Assembly: GCA_035265935.1 (NCBI GenBank)
Contig: DATFOC010000008.1
Span: 31,438 to 95,437 of the forward strand
DNA: 64,000 nt
DNA from: JACDAN01 sp035265935
Lineage (GTDB): Bacteria; Actinomycetota; Thermoleophilia; Gaiellales; Gaiellaceae
Reading direction: 5' to 3'
In this document: positions 8,143 to 15,631 of the stretch, piece by piece
Numbering within the stretch: position 1 is the stretch's first letter
Layout of the letters: the number at the start of each line of letters is the position of its first letter
Program-made: the position numbers and the translations under genes
The notes under the pieces: generated by a model
Database searches by the model: none
The model's input: only the letters and a program-made list of their open reading frames with translations
What the model was told of the DNA's origin: nothing

Positions 8143-8148
8143 TACACT
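8143..8148 (+). promoter_or_regulatory. Predicted -10 box of the radical SAM gene (TACACT)
   Basis: TACACT is followed by 7 nt and then the ATG at 8156, so transcription would start at or beside the start codon (leaderless). It abuts the LexA box. Confidence 0.6.
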
Positions 8149-8155
8149 CTCGGCC

Positions 8156-9055
8156 ATGGGCGTGGATTACCGCGAGGAGCCTTGCCGGAGCGCGCTGAAC
8201 CGGGTCAAGGGCATGGCGTTCTCCTGGTCGCTGAACCCCTACATGGGCTGCGTCCACCGCTGCACGTTCTGCTATGTCCGGGCGTTCGAGCGGCGGGCGG
8301 ACAGGCCTTCCGACGATCGCTACGGCACCTCGATCCGGGTGAAGGTCAATATCGCGGACGTGCTTCGGCGGGAGCTCGCCCGGCCGTCATGGGAGAGCGA
8401 GTCCGTGGCGATCGGGGCCGCGACCGACCCCTACCAGCCGGCCGAGGGGCGCTACCGGCTGACCCGCGGCTGCCTCCAGGCGTTGGCGGAGTTCTCGAAC
8501 CCGTTCCAGCTGATCACACGAGGGCCGATGATCGTGCGCGACGTCGACGTCCTCGCGGAGGCGGCGAAGCGCGCCAAGGTCGCGATCACGTTCTCGATCC
8601 CGACGCTCGACGAGAACGTGTGGCGCAAGACGGAGCCGAGCACGGCGCATCCGCGCCAGCGTCTGCGCGCCCTCAAGGAGCTCGTCGACGCGGGGATCAA
8701 GGTCGGCGTCGGCATGGCGCCGATCCTGCCGGGGGTCTCGGACCGGCCGGAGCAGCTCCGCGAGGTCGTCCAGGCGGCGCGCGAGGCCGGAGCGACAGGC
8801 ATCTGGACGAACCTTCTCAACCTCGGGCCCGGCACGAGGGAGCACTTCCTGGAGCATCTGGCCGAGGACTTCCCCGAGCAGTTACCCCACTACCTGGAGC
8901 TCTATCGGGGCGGACGGGCCTACCTGCCGAGCTCGGAGACCAAGCCCGTGCGCGAGCAAGTCGGTGCCTTCGCGAGGGAGCTCGGCGTGCGGGACCGGCG
9001 CCGCGTTCGCCTGGACGGGGCGCAGCACGACGAGCAGCTAAGCCTTGCCGTCTAG
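8156..9055 (+). CDS. Rv2578c-like radical SAM protein (SPL-related), SOS-controlled
   Basis: The 299-residue protein carries the radical SAM motif C-x3-C-x2-C (GCVHRCTFCYV, about residues 27-37) and the AATDPYQPAEGRY and LITRGP segments of the Rv2578c/SplB-like family, distantly related to spore photoproduct lyase. The ATG at 8156 gives the family N-terminus and sits directly after the promoter; longer reading upstream has no homology. The LexA box suggests a DNA-damage role, agreeing with reports that Rv2578c is in the mycobacterial SOS regulon. The reaction is unknown. No intein is present. Confidence 0.85.
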   Translation: MGVDYREEPCRSALNRVKGMAFSWSLNPYMGCVHRCTFCYVRAFERRADRPSDDRYGTSIRVKVNIADVLRRELARPSWESESVAIGAATDPYQPAEGRYRLTRGCLQALAEFSNPFQLITRGPMIVRDVDVLAEAAKRAKVAITFSIPTLDENVWRKTEPSTAHPRQRLRALKELVDAGIKVGVGMAPILPGVSDRPEQLREVVQAAREAGATGIWTNLLNLGPGTREHFLEHLAEDFPEQLPHYLELYRGGRAYLPSSETKPVREQVGAFARELGVRDRRRVRLDGAQHDEQLSLAV

Positions 9056-9061
9056 GCCGTC

Positions 9062-9111
9062 GGACGCTGCGCCGGGAATGTGGCTCAGCGCTCATTTCGG
9101 GCGCGGCGTCC
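9062..9111 (+). terminator. Terminator-like hairpin after the radical SAM gene
   Basis: GGACGCTGCGCC (9062-9073) pairs with GGCGCGGCGTCC (9100-9111), 11 of 12 positions, 6 nt past the stop codon. No T-run follows. Confidence 0.5.
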
Positions 9112-9134
9112 AACAGGACTTCCTGCCGGCGGCC

Positions 9135-9140
9135 TAGAAT
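9135..9140 (+). promoter_or_regulatory. Predicted -10 box of the response regulator gene (TAGAAT)
   Basis: TAGAAT is followed by 9 nt and the GTG start at 9150, with no Shine-Dalgarno sequence. Confidence 0.5.
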
Positions 9141-9149
9141 TCCACGCCC

Positions 9150-9794
9150 GTGGCTGACGAGCAAAGCGAGGACGGCCGTCCCGAGATCACCTGCCTGATC
9201 GTCGACGACCACGAGGTCGTCCGCGAAGGGCTGCGCCTGTCGCTGTCGCGCGCACCGCACATCCGCGTCATCGGCGAGGCATCGGACGGCGCATCCGCGG
9301 TCTCCCTGGCCGAGCGGCGCAGGCCCCACGTCGTGATCATGGACGTGCGCATGCCGGGCATGGACGGCCTGGAGGCGACGAAGCACCTCACCGAGCGTGT
9401 TCCAGAGATCGCCGTCCTGATCTTCACCGCCTACAGCGAGCGCAGCCTGCTCAGCCGCGGCCTCGAGTCCGGCGCGAAAGGCTACATCCTCAAAGAGGCG
9501 CCGCATGCGAGCCTCGTGAAAGCGATCGAGAAGGTCTCGGCCGGCGACGGCTACGTCGATCCGGCGCTGATGCCAGCCTTCCTGCCGGGCAAGGGGGACG
9601 ACATGCTCACGGGCCGCGAGCGGGAGATCCTCCAGCTCCTGGCCGACGGCATGTCCAACGCAGACGTGGCCGCCCGGCTCTTCATCAGCCAGGAGACGGT
9701 GAAGAGCCACGTGCGCCACATCCTCACGAAGCTCGAGGCGGACACGCGGACGCACGCGGTGGCGATTGCGCTTCGCGAAGCGATCATCGACTAG
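9150..9794 (+). CDS. NarL/LuxR-family response regulator
   Basis: The 214-residue two-domain regulator has an N-terminal receiver with acidic pair DDHEVVREGL and phosphoacceptor Asp in VIMDVRMPGMDG. The C-terminal LuxR/GerE helix-turn-helix contains LTGREREILQLLADG and TVKSHVRHILTKL. It starts at GTG 9150 with a leaderless-type promoter, and its 3' end overlaps the histidine kinase gene. Targets are unknown. Confidence 0.92.
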   Translation: MADEQSEDGRPEITCLIVDDHEVVREGLRLSLSRAPHIRVIGEASDGASAVSLAERRRPHVVIMDVRMPGMDGLEATKHLTERVPEIAVLIFTAYSERSLLSRGLESGAKGYILKEAPHASLVKAIEKVSAGDGYVDPALMPAFLPGKGDDMLTGREREILQLLADGMSNADVAARLFISQETVKSHVRHILTKLEADTRTHAVAIALREAIID

Positions 9795-10596
9795 AGCAGC
9801 CGTTCTCGTCGCTGTGGTCGCGGCCGCCGCGCTCCTCGCGCTGGCCGGCGCAGCGGCGGGAGCGGACTGGCTCGTCTACCTCGGCTTCGGCGTCGCTGTG
9901 CTCGCCGCGGCGGCGCTCGCGATCACCCTCCTTCGGACGCGGCAGGAAGAGGCCGAGCGGTCACGACATGCGGATCAGCTGATCGCGGCCGAGCAGGACG
10001 AGCGCCGTCGGCTCGCGCTGTTCCTCCACGACGTGCCGGTTCAGTCCATGTCCGGAATCGCCCTGATGCTCGACGGCGTGATCGATGCGATCGATCACGG
10101 ACGCGTCGACGACGCGAAGGAGATCCTCGGCAAGGCGGTCAGCCGCCAGCGCGAGACGATCCGCGAGCTGCGCGACCTGTCGTTCGCCCTCGAGCCGGTC
10201 GTGCTCCGCGACCAGGGCTTCGGGCCGGCCGTGCAGGCGCTCGCCGACCAGGTCGAGTTTTCGCAGGGCATCGTCGTCGACCTCGACGTCGAGGCCGCCG
10301 ACGCGCTGGCGAGCCGGGCCCAGATCGTCCTCTACCAGATCATCCGAGAGTCCCTCGACGCGGCTCTGCGGCGAGGGCCGCCGACCCGAATCTCCGTGGC
10401 CATCGGCGAGGTGAACGGGGGATCGGTCGAGACGCTGATCACCGACGACGGGTCGGGCGAGCGCCGGCGGCGGGTCTTCGAGGCGCTAGCCGAGCGGGCG
10501 CGGACGCTCGGCGGCACCGTGGACGTCGACCGCAGCTCGGACGAGGGCGGCACAGCCGTGCGCATCACGCTGCCGCCCTACACGGCCCGCGGTTAG
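9766..10596 (+). CDS. Histidine kinase, HisKA_3 type, degenerate ATP-binding domain
   Basis: Two hydrophobic helices in the first 65 residues are followed by a HisKA_3 dimerisation segment (QDERRRLALFLHDVPVQSM) with the phosphoacceptor His. The HATPase domain is short: DDGSG and the RARTLGGTV region are present, but the N-box Asn is replaced (RESLDAALRR). Kinase activity may be weak or absent. The TTG start at 9766 overlaps the regulator gene by 29 nt; a GTG at about 9814 is an alternative. The pair should form one two-component system with an unknown signal. Confidence 0.8.
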   Translation: MRFAKRSSTRAAVLVAVVAAAALLALAGAAAGADWLVYLGFGVAVLAAAALAITLLRTRQEEAERSRHADQLIAAEQDERRRLALFLHDVPVQSMSGIALMLDGVIDAIDHGRVDDAKEILGKAVSRQRETIRELRDLSFALEPVVLRDQGFGPAVQALADQVEFSQGIVVDLDVEAADALASRAQIVLYQIIRESLDAALRRGPPTRISVAIGEVNGGSVETLITDDGSGERRRRVFEALAERARTLGGTVDVDRSSDEGGTAVRITLPPYTARG

Positions 10597-10599
10597 AGT
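10594..10599 (+). promoter_or_regulatory. Predicted -10 box of the 66-residue protein gene (TAGAGT)
   Basis: TAGAGT overlaps the TAG stop codon of the kinase gene and lies 9 nt before the ATG at 10609. Confidence 0.4.
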
Positions 10600-10608
10600 C
10601 GGGCCCGC

Positions 10609-10809
10609 ATGGCGACCCCGGAGAAGCACCTGCTCTTCGTCTGGAAGGCGACCGGTTACGAGCTGCATGAGCGGGACGGCGAGCTGCCGTCCGTAGGCAG
10701 CGTGGTCGAGCTCGACGAGGGTGGCCGCCAGGAGGTCAATCGCCTGGCACCGTCGCCGCTCCCCGGCGACGACCGCCGCGCCGCCTATCTCCAACCTTTG
10801 CCGGGCTAG
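10609..10809 (+). CDS. Small conserved-looking protein of unknown function (66 residues)
   Basis: The protein begins with a beta-rich segment (HLLFVWKATGYELHERDGELP) and ends at TAG sharing CTAG with the convergent FAD gene. It lacks membrane segments and known motifs. ATG 12 nt after the kinase stop, sensible codon use and a -10 box support it as real. It could be the last gene of the two-component operon. Function unknown. Confidence 0.6.
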   Translation: MATPEKHLLFVWKATGYELHERDGELPSVGSVVELDEGGRQEVNRLAPSPLPGDDRRAAYLQPLPG

Positions 10810-11813
10810 CCGAGCGCCGACTCGGCGGCGACCAGGCCGAGGACGAGGGCGGATGCGAGCCCGCTCGACCAGCCGCCCGTCGAGATCCCGCCGACGTCGG
10901 CACCCGCCGCGAAGAGCCCGTCTGCTGCCCGGGCCCGGTCGTCGACACGGATCCCGCCGAGCGTCTGCGTCACCCCGGCCCGCACGAGGACCCGAACACG
11001 ACCGTGATCCTCCTCCACCCGTGCGCCCGCCTCCCGTGCCGCCTCGACCATCTCCCCGACCGACCGGTCGCGAACGCGCTCCTCGAGCGCGGATCGTTCG
11101 ACGGTGAACCAGGCGCGGCCGCCAGGCCAGCATGCAACCTGCTGTGCGACGTCGATCTCCGACCAGCTCAGGTCGCCGGAGAATGTCCGGGAGCCGTCTT
11201 CGGACGTGATCGACGCGAACTTCGCGTAGAGCTGGCCGAGGCGGACGAAGTCGGCTTCCGCGACCGCATCCACCGCGGCCATCACGCGGCCGTAGAACTC
11301 GTCGAGGTCTCCGGCCGTCTGTGCGCCTCGAGAGCGAGCGAGATCGAGCCCATCGCCCTCGCTCCAAGGATTCGCGCGCAGCAAGAGGCCGCGTTCGCGG
11401 GCGAGCCGAACGGGGAAGCCGCCGGTCGCGAGGATCGTCGGGTCTTCCGTCGTCTCGCCGACACGGACGTCCTTCGCGAGGGTGTCGACAAGTTGCCGCG
11501 GGTCGAAGCGAGCTCCGACCGTCAGCGGATTCCCCGTCTCGTGTGTGAGCAGCCGGACTCCCTGAGTCTCGAGCCAGTCGAGCGCATCGTCGAAGCGCTC
11601 CAAAATCAGCCGCTGGAGCGTCGGATCTCCGCCGGGGCACTGCTCGCGGAAGACCTCCCAGCTGCGATAGCGCCAGGCGAAGCCGCTCGAGAGCAGCATC
11701 GAGCCGCCGGCACGCGTCCCCTTCTCATAGACGACCGGCTCGGCGCCGAGCTCGCGCGCCCTCGCGGCCGCCACGAGGCCGGCCATCCCGGCTCCGGCGA
11801 TGTTGATCGCTAT
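10806..11813 (-). CDS. FAD-dependent oxidoreductase (fumarate reductase flavoprotein-like), start unclear
   Basis: The product is a FAD-binding_2 type flavoprotein. The dinucleotide motif reads INIAGAGMAGLVAAARARELG, then an acidic YEKG end of strand 2, and a C-terminal AAGADVGG...GLASALVLG flavin contact. The first ATG (11786) lies inside the GxGxxG loop, so the true start is upstream, but no ATG/GTG/TTG precedes it in frame. An ATA at 11813 overlaps the TAG stop of the VOC gene (ATAG). At about 335 residues it is short for the family. Substrate unknown. Confidence 0.75.
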   Translation of the reverse strand: MAINIAGAGMAGLVAAARARELGAEPVVYEKGTRAGGSMLLSSGFAWRYRSWEVFREQCPGGDPTLQRLILERFDDALDWLETQGVRLLTHETGNPLTVGARFDPRQLVDTLAKDVRVGETTEDPTILATGGFPVRLARERGLLLRANPWSEGDGLDLARSRGAQTAGDLDEFYGRVMAAVDAVAEADFVRLGQLYAKFASITSEDGSRTFSGDLSWSEIDVAQQVACWPGGRAWFTVERSALEERVRDRSVGEMVEAAREAGARVEEDHGRVRVLVRAGVTQTLGGIRVDDRARAADGLFAAGADVGGISTGGWSSGLASALVLGLVAAESALG

Positions 11814-12508
11814 TGGAGCGCGAACGTCGGCTTGTGCTCGACGTACTCGAGCCGGACGCGCTCCGGGAGCCAGACGAACACGGCGAGCGTATTCGGGGCG
11901 TCAACGAAGTCCTGGACCTCGATGTCGCGCTCCTCCGCCGCCTTCTGGTGGTCTTCCGCCGAGTCGACGAGCAGCGCGAGGTGGTTCAGCAGGGGCGACT
12001 CGGGGTCGCCCGGCTCGCCCTCGTGGAACTCGACGTAGGCACCCGCGACCTCCACGCGAGGCGCGCCGTCCGCGCCGGGCTCCGCGGCCTGGAAGCCGTA
12101 GTCGCGATAACGCTGCGCTGTCGCCTCCGGATCGGTCGAGAACAGGGCCACGTGGTCGAGGTCGTACTCGGTCTCGGTCGGCGCCTCGACGAGGCCGAGG
12201 TTGATCCCGTCGCCGAGGTCGAAAAGGGCCGTGCCGTTCGTCCGGTCCACGACGACGCTGTCCGGGAGCTCCGTGAGCGCCGCGTCCAGGTCGTTCACAC
12301 GGAGCGCGACATGCTTCAGCGCGCCGCGCTCGCGTGGCGCCTCGGCCTCGAAGAGCGTCAGCTTCCCCTTGCGAGCATCGGAGCCGACGAGCGTGAACTT
12401 GTCGGTCCGCTCGATCACATGCATGCCGAGATGCGTCGTGACGAAGTCGGCGACGCGATCCCGGTCGGCGAGCCAGTATGCGACGTGGTCGAGGGTCTTC
12501 GGTCGCAC
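11810..12508 (-). CDS. VOC-fold (glyoxalase/dioxygenase superfamily) protein
   Basis: Two VOC modules can be seen in 232 residues: the first from TLDHVAYWLADRDRV with ERGALKHVALRVNDLD, the second from YDLDHVALFSTDPEATAQRY with SPLLNHLALLVDS and a terminal RLEYVEHKP. Metal-ligand-like His and Glu residues sit at the expected beta-strand ends. The GTG at 12508 is chosen because the fold starts directly after it and TATATT lies 9 nt upstream. It may be a glyoxalase or extradiol dioxygenase relative; substrate unknown. Confidence 0.8.
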   Translation of the reverse strand: MRPKTLDHVAYWLADRDRVADFVTTHLGMHVIERTDKFTLVGSDARKGKLTLFEAEAPRERGALKHVALRVNDLDAALTELPDSVVVDRTNGTALFDLGDGINLGLVEAPTETEYDLDHVALFSTDPEATAQRYRDYGFQAAEPGADGAPRVEVAGAYVEFHEGEPGDPESPLLNHLALLVDSAEDHQKAAEERDIEVQDFVDAPNTLAVFVWLPERVRLEYVEHKPTFALQ

Positions 12509-12517
12509 GGCGCGGCC

Positions 12518-12523
12518 AATATA
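12518..12523 (-). promoter_or_regulatory. Predicted -10 box of the VOC gene (TATATT)
   Basis: TATATT lies 9 nt before the GTG start, one of the best -10 matches in the window. Confidence 0.55.
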
Positions 12524-12552
12524 GCCAGCGCCGTGCGACCTGCGGGAGCCGA

Positions 12553-12888
12553 TCACTTCCTGCGATCGACCGCCCGCTGCAGCTGCTGCTTGTTCATCTT
12601 GGAGCGGCCGTCGATGCCCATCCGCTTGGCCTCGTTGTAGAGCTGCTCCTTCGTGCGGCCCTTCGGCCGGTTGGTGCCGGAGCGCTGGCCGCCCCGGCGG
12701 CCGGACGACATGTCCTGCCGAGACGTTCTCGACGACGTGCGGGCCTCGCCAGAACGGGCGCGCTCCTTGTTGACGGTGCGAGCCGCGATCTCCTTCGCTC
12801 TCTTGGTCGAGGCGCCCTGCTCCTTGGCGCTGTCCTTGATGTGCTCGTACTGCCGTTCGCGCTTGTTGCTCCACGCTTCCTGGGGCAT
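12553..12888 (-). CDS. Small basic Rho_N-like protein (often named plasmid stabilization protein)
   Basis: This 111-residue very basic protein has an N-terminal KRERQYEHIKDS and EIAARTVNKERAR segment, an Arg/Ser/Gly linker, and a C-terminal SAP/Rho_N-like helical hairpin (TKEQLYNEAKRMGIDGRSKM). Such proteins are widespread in soil actinobacteria and often labelled plasmid stabilization, without proof. Nucleic-acid binding is the likely property. A strong AAGGAGG Shine-Dalgarno lies 5 nt before the ATG at 12888. Confidence 0.75.
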   Translation of the reverse strand: MPQEAWSNKRERQYEHIKDSAKEQGASTKRAKEIAARTVNKERARSGEARTSSRTSRQDMSSGRRGGQRSGTNRPKGRTKEQLYNEAKRMGIDGRSKMNKQQLQRAVDRRK

Positions 12889-12930
12889 ACAGACCTCCTT
12901 TTTCGGAGGCCTACCCCGTCCGCGAAGGCT

Positions 12931-13242
12931 CTAACGCTCGTCGAGCGGCGGGTTCTGCACGTTGTGCGCGGTGGCGTACTCGTTCGTGAGGTTGTTCACG
13001 ACGTCGGCGCCCTCGCCGTAGGCGTAGTTGATCTTCACGAAGGGCTCCCACTTGTCGGGCAGCGCATCCTCGGGGAAGATCGCCTCGACCGGACACTCGG
13101 GCTCGCAGGCACCGCAATCGATGCACTCCTCTGGGTCGATGATGAGAATCCGCTCGAACTCGTGGATGCAGTCGACGGGGCATACGTCCACGCAGGAGAG
13201 GTCTTTGATGTCGATGCAGGGCTCGGCGATGATGTACGTCAC
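12931..13242 (-). CDS. fdxA: 7Fe ferredoxin (3Fe-4S/4Fe-4S)
   Basis: The 103-residue ferredoxin has cluster motifs CIDIKDLSCVDVCPVDCI near the N-terminus and CIDCGACEPECPVEAI in the middle, and the C-terminal extension of actinobacterial FdxA. It is a soluble electron carrier. The GTG start at 13242 follows TAGTCT by 6 nt. The gene stands alone between the Rho_N-like gene and a receiver-like gene. Confidence 0.93.
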   Translation of the reverse strand: MTYIIAEPCIDIKDLSCVDVCPVDCIHEFERILIIDPEECIDCGACEPECPVEAIFPEDALPDKWEPFVKINYAYGEGADVVNNLTNEYATAHNVQNPPLDER

Positions 13243-13248
13243 GCCTAG

Positions 13249-13254
13249 AGACTA
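13249..13254 (-). promoter_or_regulatory. Predicted -10 box of fdxA (TAGTCT)
   Basis: TAGTCT is followed by 6 nt and the GTG start of fdxA. Confidence 0.5.
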
Positions 13255-13255
13255 A

Positions 13256-13561
13256 CTAGGCCGTCAGCTCCTCGACGAGCTCAGGCGCGCGCTCCGTCAG
13301 CGCCGACTTCGCAACCACCTGATCGAAGCCCGCCTCGTGCGCCCGGCGCAGGCCCGCGGTGTCCTTGTGGTTCGAAAAGCCGAGGATCGGGACGTCGGGA
13401 TAGGCGTCCGCCACCTCGTCCGGATCGGTTCGCCCGACGTCGGCGATCACCAGGTCCGGCGGATCGATCGAATCGTTCGTGACGAAGTGGTGGCCCTCGA
13501 GCAGCGCCTCGAGCTTGCCGCGGATGAAGAGGTCGACGCCTTCGAGCAGGATCGTCGCCAC
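13256..13561 (-). CDS. Single-domain receiver-like protein
   Basis: The 101-residue protein has the alternating alpha/beta layout of a response-regulator receiver. The phosphoacceptor-like Asp (DLVIADVG) and conserved Lys (VVAKSAL) are present, but the N-terminal acidic pair is missing (ILLEGVD), so phosphorylation is doubtful. GTG at 13561 is the only start that fits. It diverges from the DUF309 gene across 27 bp. Function unknown. Confidence 0.7.
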   Translation of the reverse strand: MATILLEGVDLFIRGKLEALLEGHHFVTNDSIDPPDLVIADVGRTDPDEVADAYPDVPILGFSNHKDTAGLRRAHEAGFDQVVAKSALTERAPELVEELTA

Positions 13562-13588
13562 GACTCGTCGAGCGTAACACTCCCGCTT
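13562..13588. promoter_or_regulatory. 27-bp divergent promoter between receiver-like and DUF309 genes
   Basis: Two -10-like boxes are nearly back to back: TACGCT on the minus strand (13571-13576, 9 nt before GTG 13561) and AACACT on the plus strand (13576-13581, 7 nt before GTG 13589). Any -35 elements would lie inside the opposite coding region. Confidence 0.45.
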
Positions 13589-13921
13589 GTGACCGAGTGG
13601 CTGCGAAACGGTGTCGAGCTGATTCGGCGCGGCGAGTACTTCGAGGCGCACGAGGAGCTCGAGGAGGCCTGGCGGGCGGCCGACCCGGCGGAGAAGGACT
13701 TTTTTCAGGGTCTCGTCCACGTCGCGGTCGCCTGGCACCACGCGGGCCGCGGGAACCGCCCCGGGTGCGAGCGCCAGCTCGCCAAGGCGGCTCGGCGTCT
13801 CGAGCCGTTCGCGCCTGAGCACCGCGGGGTCGACGTCGCGGCTGTCCTCGCGTCGGTGGCTGCCGCGCAACGGGTGGTCGAGTCCGGCTCGCTGGAGCTG
13901 CCGAACCCGCTAGGTGCCTAG
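13589..13921 (+). CDS. DUF309 family protein
   Basis: The 110-residue all-helical protein carries the DUF309 pattern: GEYFEAHEELEEAWR, FFQGLVHVAVAWHH and an RLEPFAP segment, with conserved His and Glu that could bind metal. Start GTG 13589. It converges on ccdA and overlaps it by 12 nt. Activity unknown. Confidence 0.85.
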   Translation: MTEWLRNGVELIRRGEYFEAHEELEEAWRAADPAEKDFFQGLVHVAVAWHHAGRGNRPGCERQLAKAARRLEPFAPEHRGVDVAAVLASVAAAQRVVESGSLELPNPLGA

Positions 13922-14617
13922 CCCGACGACGTCGAGCGCCCGGTCGAACCCGACGCGGATCCACCCGTCCCGGTGGAAGAAGAACGCCAGGCCGAGGAGG
14001 ACGAGCAACGACCCGCTGACGATGCGGATCACGTCGTAATGGTCGCGCAGCCAGCGGAACGCCCCCATCGCCCGCACGAAGGCGACGGCTGCGAGCACGA
14101 ACGCGAGTGCTAGCCCGGCGGAGTACGCGGCGAGGATCGCGGAGCCCTGAAGGATCTCCTCGGCGCTTCCCGCCAGCACGAGCACCGACGCGAGGACGGT
14201 CCCGATGCACGGCGCCGCGCACACGGCGAAGGCGGCGCCGAGCAGGACACCCGAGCCGCGCCGCCGCGCCTCGGTCAGGAGCCCCGGCGCGACGAGCCGC
14301 TCCGGCCAGGGCAGGAGTCCGAGGAACGCGAGCCCGAGGATGACGAGCACGAGGCCCGCGAGCTCGGCGCGCCGGTTCGCATCGAGGACGCCGCCGAGCG
14401 CCGCGGCTCCCGCGCCGAGGACGACGAACACCGTGGTGAAGCCGAGGATGAAGGGGATACTGGAGCGGGCCACCCGCCTCCCCACTCCAGCCTCGCCGAG
14501 CCGGTCGGCCTCGACCGCGGACACCGCCGACAGGTAGCCCGGCACGAGCGGCAGGACGCAGGGGGTGATGATCGACAGCAGCCCGGCGACGAACGCGAGC
14601 GGGAGTTCCTCAGCCAT
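13910..14617 (-). CDS. ccdA: Cytochrome c biogenesis thiol-disulfide transporter CcdA
   Basis: CcdA carries reducing power across the membrane to CcmG/ResA-like thioredoxins. The 235-residue protein has six predicted helices and the paired cysteines in TPCVLPLVPGYL and CAAPCIGTVLAS. It overlaps ccmH by 8 nt, and ccmH overlaps tlpA, so the three form one operon for haem attachment to c-type cytochromes. Confidence 0.92.
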   Translation of the reverse strand: MAEELPLAFVAGLLSIITPCVLPLVPGYLSAVSAVEADRLGEAGVGRRVARSSIPFILGFTTVFVVLGAGAAALGGVLDANRRAELAGLVLVILGLAFLGLLPWPERLVAPGLLTEARRRGSGVLLGAAFAVCAAPCIGTVLASVLVLAGSAEEILQGSAILAAYSAGLALAFVLAAVAFVRAMGAFRWLRDHYDVIRIVSGSLLVLLGLAFFFHRDGWIRVGFDRALDVVGLGT

Positions 14618-15065
14618 CGAAGCGCGAGAGCTCCCGGTCGAGCCTGCGCTCGAGCTCGGGATCGAGCGGCGGCCGGCCGTTCTCCGCCGCGACTGCCTCG
14701 GGAACTGGCCGGCTCCGGCTCCAACGCCAGACCAGGATCGAGATCACCACGGCGCCGCCGAGGAGTCCCATGAGCGGCAGGAGCCACGCCAGCCAGTGGA
14801 AGCCCTCACGCGGCGGCGCCGCCAGAACCGCCGGGCCGAACTGCGCGACGAGCTCGTCCTTGATCTGCCCTTCGGGCACACACGCGTCTGAACGTGTCTC
14901 GATGAAGCGCTTGATGTCGCGCGCGACAGGCGCGTCCGACTGGTCGAGCGTCGTCTTGCACTGCGGGCACATCACCTCACCCTCGAGATCGGCGAGTGTC
15001 GGGCAGGCCGCAGCCGCGGGGCCGGCGAGAGCCAGTGCGGCGACAACCACGAGGAGGAATCTCAC
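14610..15065 (-). CDS. ccmH: Cytochrome c-type biogenesis protein CcmH
   Basis: The 151-residue protein has a signal peptide or anchor, the redox motif MCPQCKTTLDQSDAPVARDI (CcmH consensus RCxxCQN-like CPxC) and a second membrane helix (LAWLLPLMGLLGGAVVISIL). CcmH helps hold apocytochrome c reduced for ligation. The GTG at 15065 overlaps the tlpA stop (GTGA). The wider open frame on this strand is a read-through with no homology. Confidence 0.9.
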   Translation of the reverse strand: MRFLLVVVAALALAGPAAAACPTLADLEGEVMCPQCKTTLDQSDAPVARDIKRFIETRSDACVPEGQIKDELVAQFGPAVLAAPPREGFHWLAWLLPLMGLLGGAVVISILVWRWSRSRPVPEAVAAENGRPPLDPELERRLDRELSRFDG

Positions 15066-15622
15066 GCCGCAAGCAACTCCTGCACGCAGTCGTCGTAGCG
15101 GTCCCGGTTCCGCTCGATGTGGACGCCGCCGAGGAGCCGCTCGCAGACGAGCTTCCCGTCCGGCGCGACGAAGAACGTCTCCGGCGCGGCCTCCACGCCG
15201 TAGTCGGTGATGGTCGCCCCCGGCCCGTCGTATGCAAGCGGATAGCTCATGTCGTTCTCGCGCGCGAAGCGTCTCGCCGCGCCCTTGAGATCGTGGAAGT
15301 CGACCCCGAGCACGATGAGGCCGCGATCCTTGTAGCGCCGCCAGGTCTCCTCCAGCACGGGCGCCTCCTCCTTGCACGGATCGCACCAGGAGCCCCAGAA
15401 GTTCACGACGACCGGCCGGCCGCGGTACTCGGCGAGGGAGATCTTCCCCTCGCCGTCGAGGCGATCGAGCCGGAAGTTCGGGGCACTGACGATCTCGCCC
15501 CGCCCCAGCTTGCTCGCTGCGCCCTCCTTCTGCGTCGCCACCTTCCAGACGAGAAGCGCGAAGAGACCGGCGACGAGCGCGACGGCAAGACCCTGGGCCG
15601 CGAGCTTCAAACGGCCGGACAT
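15062..15622 (-). CDS. TlpA/ResA-like thioredoxin (CcmG role)
   Basis: The 186-residue membrane-anchored thioredoxin has a helix at residues 8-27 and the redox-active motif FWGSWCDPCKEEAPVL, followed by the AhpC/TSA-like GVEAAPETFFV strand. It would reduce apocytochrome cysteines outside the membrane with electrons from CcdA. First gene of the tlpA-ccmH-ccdA operon. Confidence 0.92.
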   Translation of the reverse strand: MSGRLKLAAQGLAVALVAGLFALLVWKVATQKEGAASKLGRGEIVSAPNFRLDRLDGEGKISLAEYRGRPVVVNFWGSWCDPCKEEAPVLEETWRRYKDRGLIVLGVDFHDLKGAARRFARENDMSYPLAYDGPGATITDYGVEAAPETFFVAPDGKLVCERLLGGVHIERNRDRYDDCVQELLAA

Positions 15623-15631
15623 GCCTACAAC

